Positions 13,390 through 19,796 of a DNA stretch of 20,304 nucleotides are shown piece after piece. This stretch comes from a virus. The notes beneath the pieces were generated by a model. That model had not been told where the DNA came from. It did no database searches and saw nothing but the letters and a program-made list of their open reading frames with translations. The DNA lies in IMG/VR virus record IMGVR_UViG_3300025652_000720, positions 1 to 20,304 of that record; one strand, written 5' to 3'. A program made the position numbers and the translations under genes. Each line of letters starts with the position of its first letter. Positions within the stretch are counted from its first letter, which is position 1.

Positions 13390-15212
13390 GCGGTCATCAT
13401 CTTATTAAGTTCCTTAGCTGCATTAGAACCCGCGTCATTTACCTTATCTACGTTTACTCCTGCACCTTTTAGTGCTTCGTAAGCGTCTTTACGCAGCACA
13501 AACTCACCATCTGCAAGCAGTACATCTTGTGTAGCATCGCCGTCTTTAAGCTGTGCCGTTACCATATCATCTACACCGGACCCATCACCGTTGCCGCGCA
13601 CTTCGCCGTTCTCACCACTTGCAAATCGTTTACGAGTTTCATCAATCGACCCATCTTGTATTCTTTCAACTAGTCTAGGGATAGCATCAACGCCGTACTG
13701 CTGTACAAATTGTGCAATAACAATCTTATCTTCGTCGCTCATATTACCCGGATTAAACTCATCATCATCAGCTAAATCTTTACGAACAACGTTTTCCATA
13801 GCGTTAAGTAAATCTTTCTCGTTACCACCCAGCGCAAACTCAACATCACCACCTTCAGCCATACCTAGTGCGGCACGAGCGCCCCCTATAGCACCGCCGA
13901 ATACAGGGCTAAGTCCTTTGTATAGCGAGTTAGTAGGAGTTTGCTCTGGAGGGTCTATATTATTATCAAACCCATTTTCGATTAATTGAGTGTTGTCAGT
14001 AGCTGTGGTTAATTCATTAAGTGGTTGAGTTAACCTATCTGTTGAACTACCAGCACCGCCTTTACCCCCAAGACCAGAACTAGGAAACGAACCCCCGCCA
14101 CCACTACCAAATGTCTGCTGTTCTTGCTGGTTAACATCTCTTAAAAACTGCATTCTTTTTTGGTCAAACTCTGGATCACCATACCTATTATCTAAGTATG
14201 CACCGTATTGTTGTAACCCGCCCATCTCCATCTGCCTACCAATACCACCGCCAGCGTTAGGGCCTATTTGCCTCATCTGCATCTGTGTCTGTCCCAGCCT
14301 ACCACCTTCACTCATGGTTAACACGCCAGCGCGAAGATCAGTGTTGTATTTAACAAGAGCGTCATAGGAAGGGTTGGTGTCCGCGTAGCCATTTTTAATT
14401 AACCATTCAGCAGGGGGGCTTACCATCGGCTGTTTAGCAAATTCGCTTTCAGTTGAAATAGCAGGCAGGGTGCTAGTAGGTGCAGTAACTTGTGTACCTA
14501 CAGGGCGTACTGTAGCAATACCCTCCTCATTACCAGCAGCGGCAGCTTGGTCTTCTATTAGCTTAGAATTGCCCGTTTCAGGATTAATTTCATAACTATT
14601 ACCAAACATATTCATTTTAAATACAGGTGCGCCTACACCAGAGCCTGTGCCTTCTTTAAAAAATGCGCCCTGTATACGACTTTTTGCGCCGCCCTCACGA
14701 GCTGCTTTAAGTTGTGCATCTGTTAGCGTGTTAGGACGTAGTCGGGGTCTATTACTACTTGAAGGTTTGCCGTTAGCAGGAGCAGGAGCAGAAGCAGCAT
14801 TATTATACTTATTACGTCTACCTGCTGCTATAGCTCCTGACATAAGCGCCGGGGCAATTCCCCCTGATATAAGCCCTAAACCACCCATAACTATAGGGTT
14901 ACGCGTTATAGAACCTAAACCAGCATTAAAGCCACTTGTATTACGAACAGATTGTTTGCCAGCCCCCGGCCCTTCTCCACCACCCACATTTGAAGGGTAA
15001 TATAATCCTGAACCCTTAGAGTCAGCTTGTCCAAGTGTACCGTAGCTAGTCTTTCCTCCACGGTCTTCACCCTTTACAAGTTCTTGTCCACCCCCACTAA
15101 TATCGTATAAATTACCGCCACGATATTCGTAGTCATCATTTTTTGTAGTTACGTTTGCTACGCTTTCAGAAAAGCTATTGCCGCCGCCAAATGTGTCAGA
15201 CCAAAAACCCAT
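13386..15212 (-). CDS. Gly-rich structural virion protein with DGEFVL motif, 608 aa
   Basis: The ATG at 15212 is preceded by AAGGA (nine bases before) and begins MGFWSDTFGGG. The N-terminal half is Gly/Ser/Asn-rich with a hydrophobic Gly/Ala stretch (roughly 105-130, GGLGLISGGIAPALMSGAIA). A low-complexity middle follows. The C-terminal part carries two motifs seen in virion proteins of marine phages: MAEGGDVEFALGG (451-463) and ADGEFVL (567-573) followed by a helix ending at a Gly-Ala-Gly turn and an Asn/Lys-rich end. The MA.GG....A.GG motif is shared with the 1036-residue protein two genes downstream. A role in the virion is well supported by context; whether it is a neck, tail or internal protein cannot be decided from sequence alone. 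It ends in a four-base overlap with the GNAT-like gene. Confidence 0.75.
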   Translation of the reverse strand: MGFWSDTFGGGNSFSESVANVTTKNDDYEYRGGNLYDISGGGQELVKGEDRGGKTSYGTLGQADSKGSGLYYPSNVGGGEGPGAGKQSVRNTSGFNAGLGSITRNPIVMGGLGLISGGIAPALMSGAIAAGRRNKYNNAASAPAPANGKPSSSNRPRLRPNTLTDAQLKAAREGGAKSRIQGAFFKEGTGSGVGAPVFKMNMFGNSYEINPETGNSKLIEDQAAAAGNEEGIATVRPVGTQVTAPTSTLPAISTESEFAKQPMVSPPAEWLIKNGYADTNPSYDALVKYNTDLRAGVLTMSEGGRLGQTQMQMRQIGPNAGGGIGRQMEMGGLQQYGAYLDNRYGDPEFDQKRMQFLRDVNQQEQQTFGSGGGGSFPSSGLGGKGGAGSSTDRLTQPLNELTTATDNTQLIENGFDNNIDPPEQTPTNSLYKGLSPVFGGAIGGARAALGMAEGGDVEFALGGNEKDLLNAMENVVRKDLADDDEFNPGNMSDEDKIVIAQFVQQYGVDAIPRLVERIQDGSIDETRKRFASGENGEVRGNGDGSGVDDMVTAQLKDGDATQDVLLADGEFVLRKDAYEALKGAGVNVDKVNDAGSNAAKELNKMMTA

Positions 15213-15225
15213 TAGAAAATATCCT

Positions 15226-15477
15226 TCATACTACTATCCTCAGTTCACCGCCAGCGGTCTTGTAGACACTGTTAACGGCTAGTCCGCCAGATACTGCTGC
15301 TGTGTTATTAGCAAACACAGGGAGATTAGTCATCACTATAGTTGTGCCCCGTATAGGGCCGGGATTACTCATCTGCTGTGCATACAACGCAAAGCTGCGC
15401 GTCATCTGTGCAAAGTACCCTGCATCGTATTCTACAGGCGCATCGGCAAAGAATGGAATGGGTACATCAGTAGTCAT
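15226..15477 (-). CDS. Small conserved marine-phage protein beside the tail gene, 83 aa
   Basis: The start codon shares its A with the stop of the preceding tail gene (TAATG), a typical coupled pair. The protein opens with PIPFFADAPVEYDAGYFAQM, followed by a helix with RSFALYAQQMSNPGPIRGTT, a short strand IVMTNLPVF and a C-terminal strand SVYKTAGGELRIVV. This arrangement (Phe-Phe-x-Asp-Ala-Pro, Asn-Pro-Gly, Thr-Asn-Leu-Pro, then a strand ending Leu-Arg-Ile/Val-Val) is familiar from a small protein that accompanies the gp10-like tail gene in many marine phages. It has no assigned function there. It is probably a structural or assembly protein. Confidence 0.75.
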   Translation of the reverse strand: MTTDVPIPFFADAPVEYDAGYFAQMTRSFALYAQQMSNPGPIRGTTIVMTNLPVFANNTAAVSGGLAVNSVYKTAGGELRIVV

Positions 15478-17357
15478 TATCGTCTCCCATCTGGGCGTAC
15501 ATCTATTCTAGGAGTACCTAACCGCCATGAAACTCCGGGAACATTAGCTATAGAAGCTAACTTTAAGGCTATTGATCGGCCCCTAATACGTATGTCTATT
15601 TCTTCAGTGAATGTACCTACAGGTATTGGTTGTCCTGTTAGTGTGTTATCTTCAGTACCAAAAGCACTACCACCCGGACTATTTCTAGCAGATAGACTAA
15701 GTTCTGCTACGGCTGTAACACCACTTGTAGAATTTCTAAACGATATGTCAGGTAGTAACCTACGTCCGAACATAAACTTATTACCGTCACTTAGCTCTAT
15801 AGGACCAGATTCTATAAATGCCCCTATGCTAGATGCAGGGTCTGTGCTGCCATCATCGTTACCAAACTCATGTGTGTATAAATGCCCGTCTGTAGCCGCA
15901 GCTATAGGGTTCCCTGCGTGAGTATTATCTATCCATGCAGTGCGGTTAAGGTTGCCGTAATACCAAATGTTTTGAGCGTAATTAAATACTACGTACTTAT
16001 TATTGTTTATCGAATTTAAAGAAGGGTAGAACCACCACACTTCAGAAAAGGCTGTATTACTACCTGCCATAACTTTAGATTGTTGCGCTAAGTTTAAGTC
16101 TGTAAATATGTATTCTTTTACTGAGCAAGGTATTTCTTTGACGTTACCATTATATAGGTAAAACTGTCCTCTACCCATCCAGTATACAGCGTCTCCTATA
16201 GCTACAGCAGCGTTTTGCCCCACTATAGAAATATTCCTAGATACTTCTGAAAGCCCATATACAAACGGATCGCCTACATACTGCATTGCATGTGCAGATA
16301 TATCTGTTAGTACAAGTATCTGTTGTTTAGTTTGCACTGCAGCAATAATGGCACTGCCTGAACTAAGTTGTAGTTCTCCTGCAGTATTAGTATCTAGGGT
16401 ACGCCACTCAACTGCAGACTCTTGGCTAGAAAATCTAATTGTTAATGGGTCTTGTGTGCCAGAAGCGCCTTCAGGATCGCATCCAAATGCAATTACGTGA
16501 CGGTCTTTTTCAGATACTAAAACAATAGCAGCTACAGTAGGCGCGGACTGTGCGCCACTTAAACTAGATAGTGCAACTGCTCGATTGGATGCTCCATTTG
16601 AAGTGTCCCAGTAAAATATACCGCCATTACGTACACACATAATAAGGTCTTCACCAAAGTTATCTTGAGACCATAAGCGTAATGATGCAGACGGGATGGT
16701 TACATTAGCCTTAACCCCCCACCCTCTATCAGGATCGTTCCATATACCTGCACCCCAACCTGCACCAAAAGTAGCATTGTCTTGTCCTGTATTTATTTGA
16801 TATGCGGCCTTAGAATTAGTTCCACCATTACCGGTATCAGAGCTGTTAGCTGTAGCCGTAGCTATGAACTTATAGCTATTTTCGTTTACTATCTGGTATA
16901 TTTGATATTCACGATTTAGCACCGCAGCCGTTATTTGACCTCCTAGCCCATCAGGATTTGTTGATACTCCCGAAAACGTAACAAAGTCATTTAAGACCGC
17001 CCCATGTAACGCATCCGTAACAGTTATTATGTTTGACCCGTTGGTAGCCGCAAAGGTAACTGCATTGTTAAGCGACCTAATAGGAGTTATGTCGTTAGAA
17101 TCATTACCTTCAAATATGTAAAACTTTAAGCTAGTACCCGCGCCTATAAAGTCTTCTCCTGATAAGTCAGTCCAGTTAAATAACGACCTACATGCGCCTA
17201 GAATAGCTACAGGATTAAACTTTGCCCAACCTCCAATAGTTTCAGGAAAACCCATACGAAACCTAATGCGGTCACTATCAAACCAGCCACCATCGTTACT
17301 ATAGCGAGTTACGTCACGGACAATCCCGGGTTTAAACTGTAGTTTTGTGTAGGCCAT
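15477..17357 (-). CDS. P22 gp10-like tail/DNA-stabilisation protein, 626 aa
   Basis: The ATG at 17357 has AGGAG eight bases upstream, fused to the preceding stop (TAGGAG). The N-terminus (residues 6-45, with FKPGIVRDVTRYSNDGGW and DSDRIRFRMGFPETIGGW) is typical of the phage stabilisation family related to P22 gp10, a tail-hub protein that closes the portal and retains packaged DNA. Later parts match the repeated beta-blade character of this family: VSEKDRHVIAFG, IRFSSQESAVEW, AHAMQYVGDPFVYGL, AVYWMGRGQFYLYNG and WFYPS. At 626 residues it is longer than P22 gp10 (about 470). Part of the difference is an apparent inserted beta-sandwich at about residues 98-180 (GSNIITVTDALHGA...NREYQIYQI...YKFIATATA). 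It lies between the endopeptidase and the 83-residue gene. Confidence 0.75.
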   Translation of the reverse strand: MAYTKLQFKPGIVRDVTRYSNDGGWFDSDRIRFRMGFPETIGGWAKFNPVAILGACRSLFNWTDLSGEDFIGAGTSLKFYIFEGNDSNDITPIRSLNNAVTFAATNGSNIITVTDALHGAVLNDFVTFSGVSTNPDGLGGQITAAVLNREYQIYQIVNENSYKFIATATANSSDTGNGGTNSKAAYQINTGQDNATFGAGWGAGIWNDPDRGWGVKANVTIPSASLRLWSQDNFGEDLIMCVRNGGIFYWDTSNGASNRAVALSSLSGAQSAPTVAAIVLVSEKDRHVIAFGCDPEGASGTQDPLTIRFSSQESAVEWRTLDTNTAGELQLSSGSAIIAAVQTKQQILVLTDISAHAMQYVGDPFVYGLSEVSRNISIVGQNAAVAIGDAVYWMGRGQFYLYNGNVKEIPCSVKEYIFTDLNLAQQSKVMAGSNTAFSEVWWFYPSLNSINNNKYVVFNYAQNIWYYGNLNRTAWIDNTHAGNPIAAATDGHLYTHEFGNDDGSTDPASSIGAFIESGPIELSDGNKFMFGRRLLPDISFRNSTSGVTAVAELSLSARNSPGGSAFGTEDNTLTGQPIPVGTFTEEIDIRIRGRSIALKLASIANVPGVSWRLGTPRIDVRPDGRR

Positions 17358-17368
17358 AGACGGGTCTC

Positions 17369-17821
17369 CTAGAACATTATCTCAAAGTGCGGTGCGTCTA
17401 TAAACGGTCTGCGAGCCTGTGATCTACGTGTATCTATGTACGAACACATAGCATGTTCTGCTGTACCGTCATAGGCACCTAGATCATCAATAGTCCATGC
17501 AGCGCCCCATCGTAATTTAACACCTGCAGCCTCCGCGCCTTCTTTCATGGCATCGGCAATCTCATCGTACAGATTAAGTTCCCATCGACCACCATCACAG
17601 TAAGCCATTAGGTCTACGGCGTTACCATCAATGTGTTTTGATTTCATGGTTTGCGATGCACCCTTTGCTACTAAGGCGCGCTGTTCTTCTATTGTCCGCA
17701 ACCCGCAGATTACCGAGAAGTCTTGTTTGGTAACACCTATGGCGTACTTCACGACAGTTACCAAACTTTCGTTTACACCTTCTAGCCTAGACAGACTTCG
17801 TTTACTTAGCTTGTAACCCAT
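17369..17821 (-). CDS. Peptidase M15 family endolysin (L-alanyl-D-glutamate endopeptidase type), 150 aa
   Basis: This is a zinc-dependent cell-wall peptidase, probably cutting the peptide stem of host peptidoglycan at lysis. The M15 signature is complete: SKHIDGNAVDL gives zinc ligands His63 and Asp70, and DAPHFEI gives His145 with Asp142 three residues before it, the same spacing as the catalytic Asp and last His of the phage T5 endolysin. CGLRTIEEQRALVAKG (39-54) is the usual substrate-groove helix. The protein is a little longer than T5 endolysin (137 residues); the extra length lies in the loop at about 112-138. No signal peptide is seen, so export depends on a holin, and the holin-type gene is directly upstream. 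The ATG at 17821 lies two bases after that gene's stop, with GGGAAG upstream. Confidence 0.9.
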   Translation of the reverse strand: MGYKLSKRSLSRLEGVNESLVTVVKYAIGVTKQDFSVICGLRTIEEQRALVAKGASQTMKSKHIDGNAVDLMAYCDGGRWELNLYDEIADAMKEGAEAAGVKLRWGAAWTIDDLGAYDGTAEHAMCSYIDTRRSQARRPFIDAPHFEIMF

Positions 17822-17823
17822 AA

Positions 17824-18177
17824 CTATTTCTTCCCAAAAAACTTGCTTACAGACCGCATACCTATACTAGCACTAACGATCCCACCTAACGCAATTTGAT
17901 ACCATTGAGGCATAACTTCTAAAGCCATAAAGCCCTTAGCAACTATGTCATTTCCCCAATCTCCGCAGAAGGCTAATATTAGTGGAATACTAAAAAGCAA
18001 GGTAATCCATTCATCCTTCCAAGAATTATCAGCACCCTTTATAGCTGCGATATCCCAATCAATCTCACCTGTGAGTTGCTTCTTACGCACCTCTGCTTCG
18101 GTCAGTTTGATCTGTGTCTTACCGTCTATTACCGAGGTAGCTAAACCTGTAAGACTGCTTATAAGTTGTGTTATCAT
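17824..18177 (-). CDS. Holin of the 3TM (GTA-holin-like) type, 117 aa
   Basis: This protein probably makes the inner-membrane lesion that lets the endopeptidase out. It has an N-terminal amphipathic/hydrophobic segment (MITQLISSLTGLATSVIDGK), a charged helix (LTEAEVRKKQLTGEIDWDIA), then SWKDEW leading into a hydrophobic helix (LLFSIPLILAF) and a second one (QIALGGIVSASIGMRSV) after MPQWYQ. This order, including a Ser-Trp-x-Asp-Glu just before the first strong membrane helix, is typical of 'holin of 3TMs' proteins found in gene transfer agents and marine phages. A frame six codons longer starts at 18195, but it has no ribosome site and would overlap the previous gene by 22 bases. The Met at 18177 gives a four-base ATGA overlap and is preferred. 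Confidence 0.75.
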   Translation of the reverse strand: MITQLISSLTGLATSVIDGKTQIKLTEAEVRKKQLTGEIDWDIAAIKGADNSWKDEWITLLFSIPLILAFCGDWGNDIVAKGFMALEVMPQWYQIALGGIVSASIGMRSVSKFFGKK

Positions 18178-18374
18178 TTCTCGTGACTCAACCATACGGC
18201 GAATGCGCCCGTCATGGCTCCCGTTACAACAGAAATTAAACTGGCCTGTTGTGTAGACAAATCAGGCATAGATAACGCCCACTCTATGCAGCGGACATAT
18301 ACCACTGTCATAGTAAACATCATAAAACGAGGTAAGAGCTTATACTCAAGTACCCTAGCAAATGCTATCTTCAT
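18174..18374 (-). CDS. Small two-helix membrane protein of the lysis cassette, 66 aa
   Basis: Two hydrophobic helices are evident, about residues 17-36 (FMMFTMTVVYVRCIEWALSM) and 44-62 (ASLISVVTGAMTGAFAVWL), joined by a short PDLSTQQ loop. The N-terminus is basic (RVLEYKLLPR). Size, topology and position directly before the 3TM holin suggest a second holin, antiholin or other lysis regulator. The start overlaps the preceding stop by one base (TGATG), and its own stop overlaps the holin start. Comparable proteins with a Lys-Leu-Leu-Pro-Arg start and a Gly-Ala-Phe-Ala-Val-Trp end occur in lysis regions of marine phages; I do not know their tested role. Confidence 0.7.
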   Translation of the reverse strand: MKIAFARVLEYKLLPRFMMFTMTVVYVRCIEWALSMPDLSTQQASLISVVTGAMTGAFAVWLSHEK

Positions 18375-18640
18375 CAGAAACCTCCTTTAAGGCCATCTAA
18401 TATTTCGGACAAACTAGGTCGTTTATCCTTCTTTTCATAGACGCAACTAAAGACTTTCGGACACTCTGAAAAACTACGCGTAGGGTAATGATATCCCAAC
18501 CCACCAAAACCCGCACTGAATCTATACACACATACCTTTTGGTCATTTACGTCTGTAAACCTCTTCCATAGGTGACACTTCACATGGGTCGGGTTAGCAA
18601 CCCCCGCAAGCGTTACTGATAGTATTAGCGCATTTATCAC
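18374..18640 (-). CDS. Small secreted-type Cys-containing protein, 88 aa, GTG start
   Basis: The start is GTG at 18640, overlapping the preceding stop as GTGA; no in-frame ATG lies nearby. The first 15 residues (INALILSVTLAGVA) look like a signal peptide or membrane anchor, with a possible signal-peptidase I site after Gly-Val-Ala; no lipobox is seen. The rest contains four cysteines (22, 37, 60, 66), enough for two disulfides, aromatic and Gly-rich residues (FGGLGYHYP) and a charged C-terminus. A periplasmic location is likely. Its place in the lysis cassette raises a spanin-like or exclusion role, but no spanin motif can be claimed. Confidence 0.65.
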   Translation of the reverse strand: MINALILSVTLAGVANPTHVKCHLWKRFTDVNDQKVCVYRFSAGFGGLGYHYPTRSFSECPKVFSCVYEKKDKRPSLSEILDGLKGGF

Positions 18641-19116
18641 TGCGTAGCCAATACTATTAAATATAGGCCACCACCCAACACACTAATAATACCTAAAGAC
18701 AGGCCACCAATAGCTGCATTGTTTGCCATCTGTCTCTTTGCTTCCATAGCTGCGTACACCGTATCTTCTCTTTCTTTGCGTATCTGTCTACGCATACCTA
18801 ACATCTCATCGTAGGTTCCTAAACCGAACCTGTAGTCTAACATAAACTTAATCTCTTTTTCTTTCTCAAGCAAAGTTTTCTTACGGATAACAATATCCAT
18901 AGCCTGTTGTTCTATGTTGTCAGAACCTTGAGTTTGCTTGTCTAGCCACGTAGGGTTCTTACGTTGAGACTCCGCACGAGTAATGTCTGCAACTGCACAG
19001 TACCAAGACCCAAGTTGTTTACTAACATCCTGCATCTCACGGCCTGCGCCAACCAACAGTTTTACGCCCTTAAAGGCTGCATTAGCTGCTGCAAAAGCTG
19101 TAACTGGGTCAATCAT
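18637..19116 (-). CDS. Coiled-coil protein with C-terminal membrane anchor, 159 aa
   Basis: The ATG at 19116 has GAGGT eight bases upstream and overlaps the preceding gene by eight bases. The N-terminus is a short amphipathic Ala-rich segment (IDPVTAFAAANAAFKGVKLL). It is followed by a polar region (SWYCAVADITRAES), a charged helical stretch with coiled-coil character (about 66-130, with KKTLLEKEKEIKFML and MRRQIRKEREDTVY), and a single hydrophobic helix at about 134-156. This architecture, with the pattern LGSWYxAVADI..AE...KNP, is shared by an unnamed protein common in marine podoviruses. A membrane protein with a cytoplasmic coiled coil in the lysis region is plausible, and a virion-assembly role cannot be excluded. 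Confidence 0.75.
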   Translation of the reverse strand: MIDPVTAFAAANAAFKGVKLLVGAGREMQDVSKQLGSWYCAVADITRAESQRKNPTWLDKQTQGSDNIEQQAMDIVIRKKTLLEKEKEIKFMLDYRFGLGTYDEMLGMRRQIRKEREDTVYAAMEAKRQMANNAAIGGLSLGIISVLGGGLYLIVLATQ

Positions 19117-19321
19117 ATATTGTTACCTCTGCAGGATCGACCACTTTTGGAACGCAGTATGCTGTTCCGTAATCCTGTATGTCGGGGTATCCGTAACGCC
19201 TTACAATCTCTCGGGCGTAGTAGTTGCAGTGGTCTAGCCTGTAAAAGTATATGTCTTCGCTAATGAGAGTGCGGCTAGAACCTACTCCTATGTAAAGAAC
19301 CAACGCGAAAACGTGTACCAC
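19109..19321 (-). CDS. Small secreted-type protein, 70 aa, GTG start
   Basis: The start is GTG at 19321, with GGAG eight bases upstream at the end of the preceding gene. The overlapping ATG at 19323 opens only an 11-codon frame, so GTG is chosen. Residues 1-15 (VHVFALVLYIGVGSS) form a short hydrophobic segment resembling a signal peptide. The remaining ~55 residues are soluble, Tyr-rich and contain two cysteines (in DHCNYYAREIV and TAYCVPKVV), so a periplasmic protein with one disulfide is possible. Similar small proteins with a Cys-x-Tyr-Tyr-Ala helix and a final Cys-Val-Pro occur in marine phages without assigned function. Confidence 0.65.
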   Translation of the reverse strand: MVHVFALVLYIGVGSSRTLISEDIYFYRLDHCNYYAREIVRRYGYPDIQDYGTAYCVPKVVDPAEVTIYD

Positions 19322-19326
19322 ATAAC

Positions 19327-19506
19327 TTACTCCATACGGTTTAAGATCGCTAGTAACATCAAGATAGTGGCACCTGATGTACCTATTAGAACGGTCTCAA
19401 GGCGTTTTATTCTGGTAAAAACCTCTTTAAATTGTATTCTAACTTCTGTTTGCACAGCGATCATATCCCGTTCTAGCGCCGAGACGCGCTCATTCATATC
19501 TGCCAT
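19327..19506 (-). CDS. XhlA-like small membrane protein, 59 aa
   Basis: This short gene fills the 179 bases between its neighbours. It starts at the ATG at 19506, whose A is the last base of the preceding stop (TAATG), and ends in TAA at 19327. The first ~38 residues form a charged heptad-type coiled coil (MADMNERVSALERDMIAVQT, then QFKEVFTRIKRLE). A single hydrophobic helix follows (about 40-56, VLIGTSGATILMLLAIL) and the tail NRME is short. Coiled coil plus one C-terminal membrane helix is the architecture of XhlA (PBSX haemolysin/lysis) proteins, though XhlA is somewhat longer. The family link is by shape only. It belongs to the lysis-type cluster. Confidence 0.7.
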   Translation of the reverse strand: MADMNERVSALERDMIAVQTEVRIQFKEVFTRIKRLETVLIGTSGATILMLLAILNRME

Positions 19507-19787
19507 TAGCTAGGCTCAACGGGCCAAGTCACATCCGTAGGAAACCCAGCTTGTGCGGGTACGTCACGTAGTGCTTGACGGTAAGTAGCCCAATCATCAG
19601 ACATAGTAACATCACTGTTAGCCATCCAATCAGTTTCAGCTAACCTAGCGTCTCTCTGTTCACGCACTTGTGAAGCGGCACGGGTATCAGCACCGGCAGC
19701 CCACGCCTGTTCTTCTGCGTCACGGGCAGTTTCTTCGGCTGCTGTAAACTGAACACGCTCACCGTTAATATTGTGGTATCTTGGCAT
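19506..19787 (-). CDS. Phage tail assembly chaperone-like protein (Phage_tail_APC type), 93 aa
   Basis: The ATG at 19787 has a strong AGGAG six bases upstream, fused with the stop of the fibre-like gene (TAGGAGAC). The N-terminus (MPRYHNINGERVQFTAAEE) is followed by an Ala/Glu-rich helix. The C-terminal half carries the signature of tail-fibre/tail assembly chaperones: RDARLAETDWM, SDVTMSDDWATYRQALRDVP, then AGFPTDVTWPVEPS. The pattern 'Arg-x-x-x-Leu-x-x-Thr-Asp-Trp ... Trp-x-x-Tyr-Arg-Gln-Ala-Leu-Arg-Asp-Ile/Val-Pro ... Pro-x-x-Val-x-Trp-Pro' is strongly conserved in that family. It probably helps fold or trimerise the fibre protein encoded immediately upstream. Confidence 0.85.
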   Translation of the reverse strand: MPRYHNINGERVQFTAAEETARDAEEQAWAAGADTRAASQVREQRDARLAETDWMANSDVTMSDDWATYRQALRDVPAQAGFPTDVTWPVEPS

Positions 19788-19796
19788 GTTAGTCTC

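Noticed and set aside
18178-18195. Longer N-terminus for the 3TM holin (start at 18195)
   Set aside because: No ribosome site and a 22-base overlap; the Met at 18177 gives the ATGA coupling seen elsewhere in this operon. A dual-start holin cannot be excluded but is not supported.
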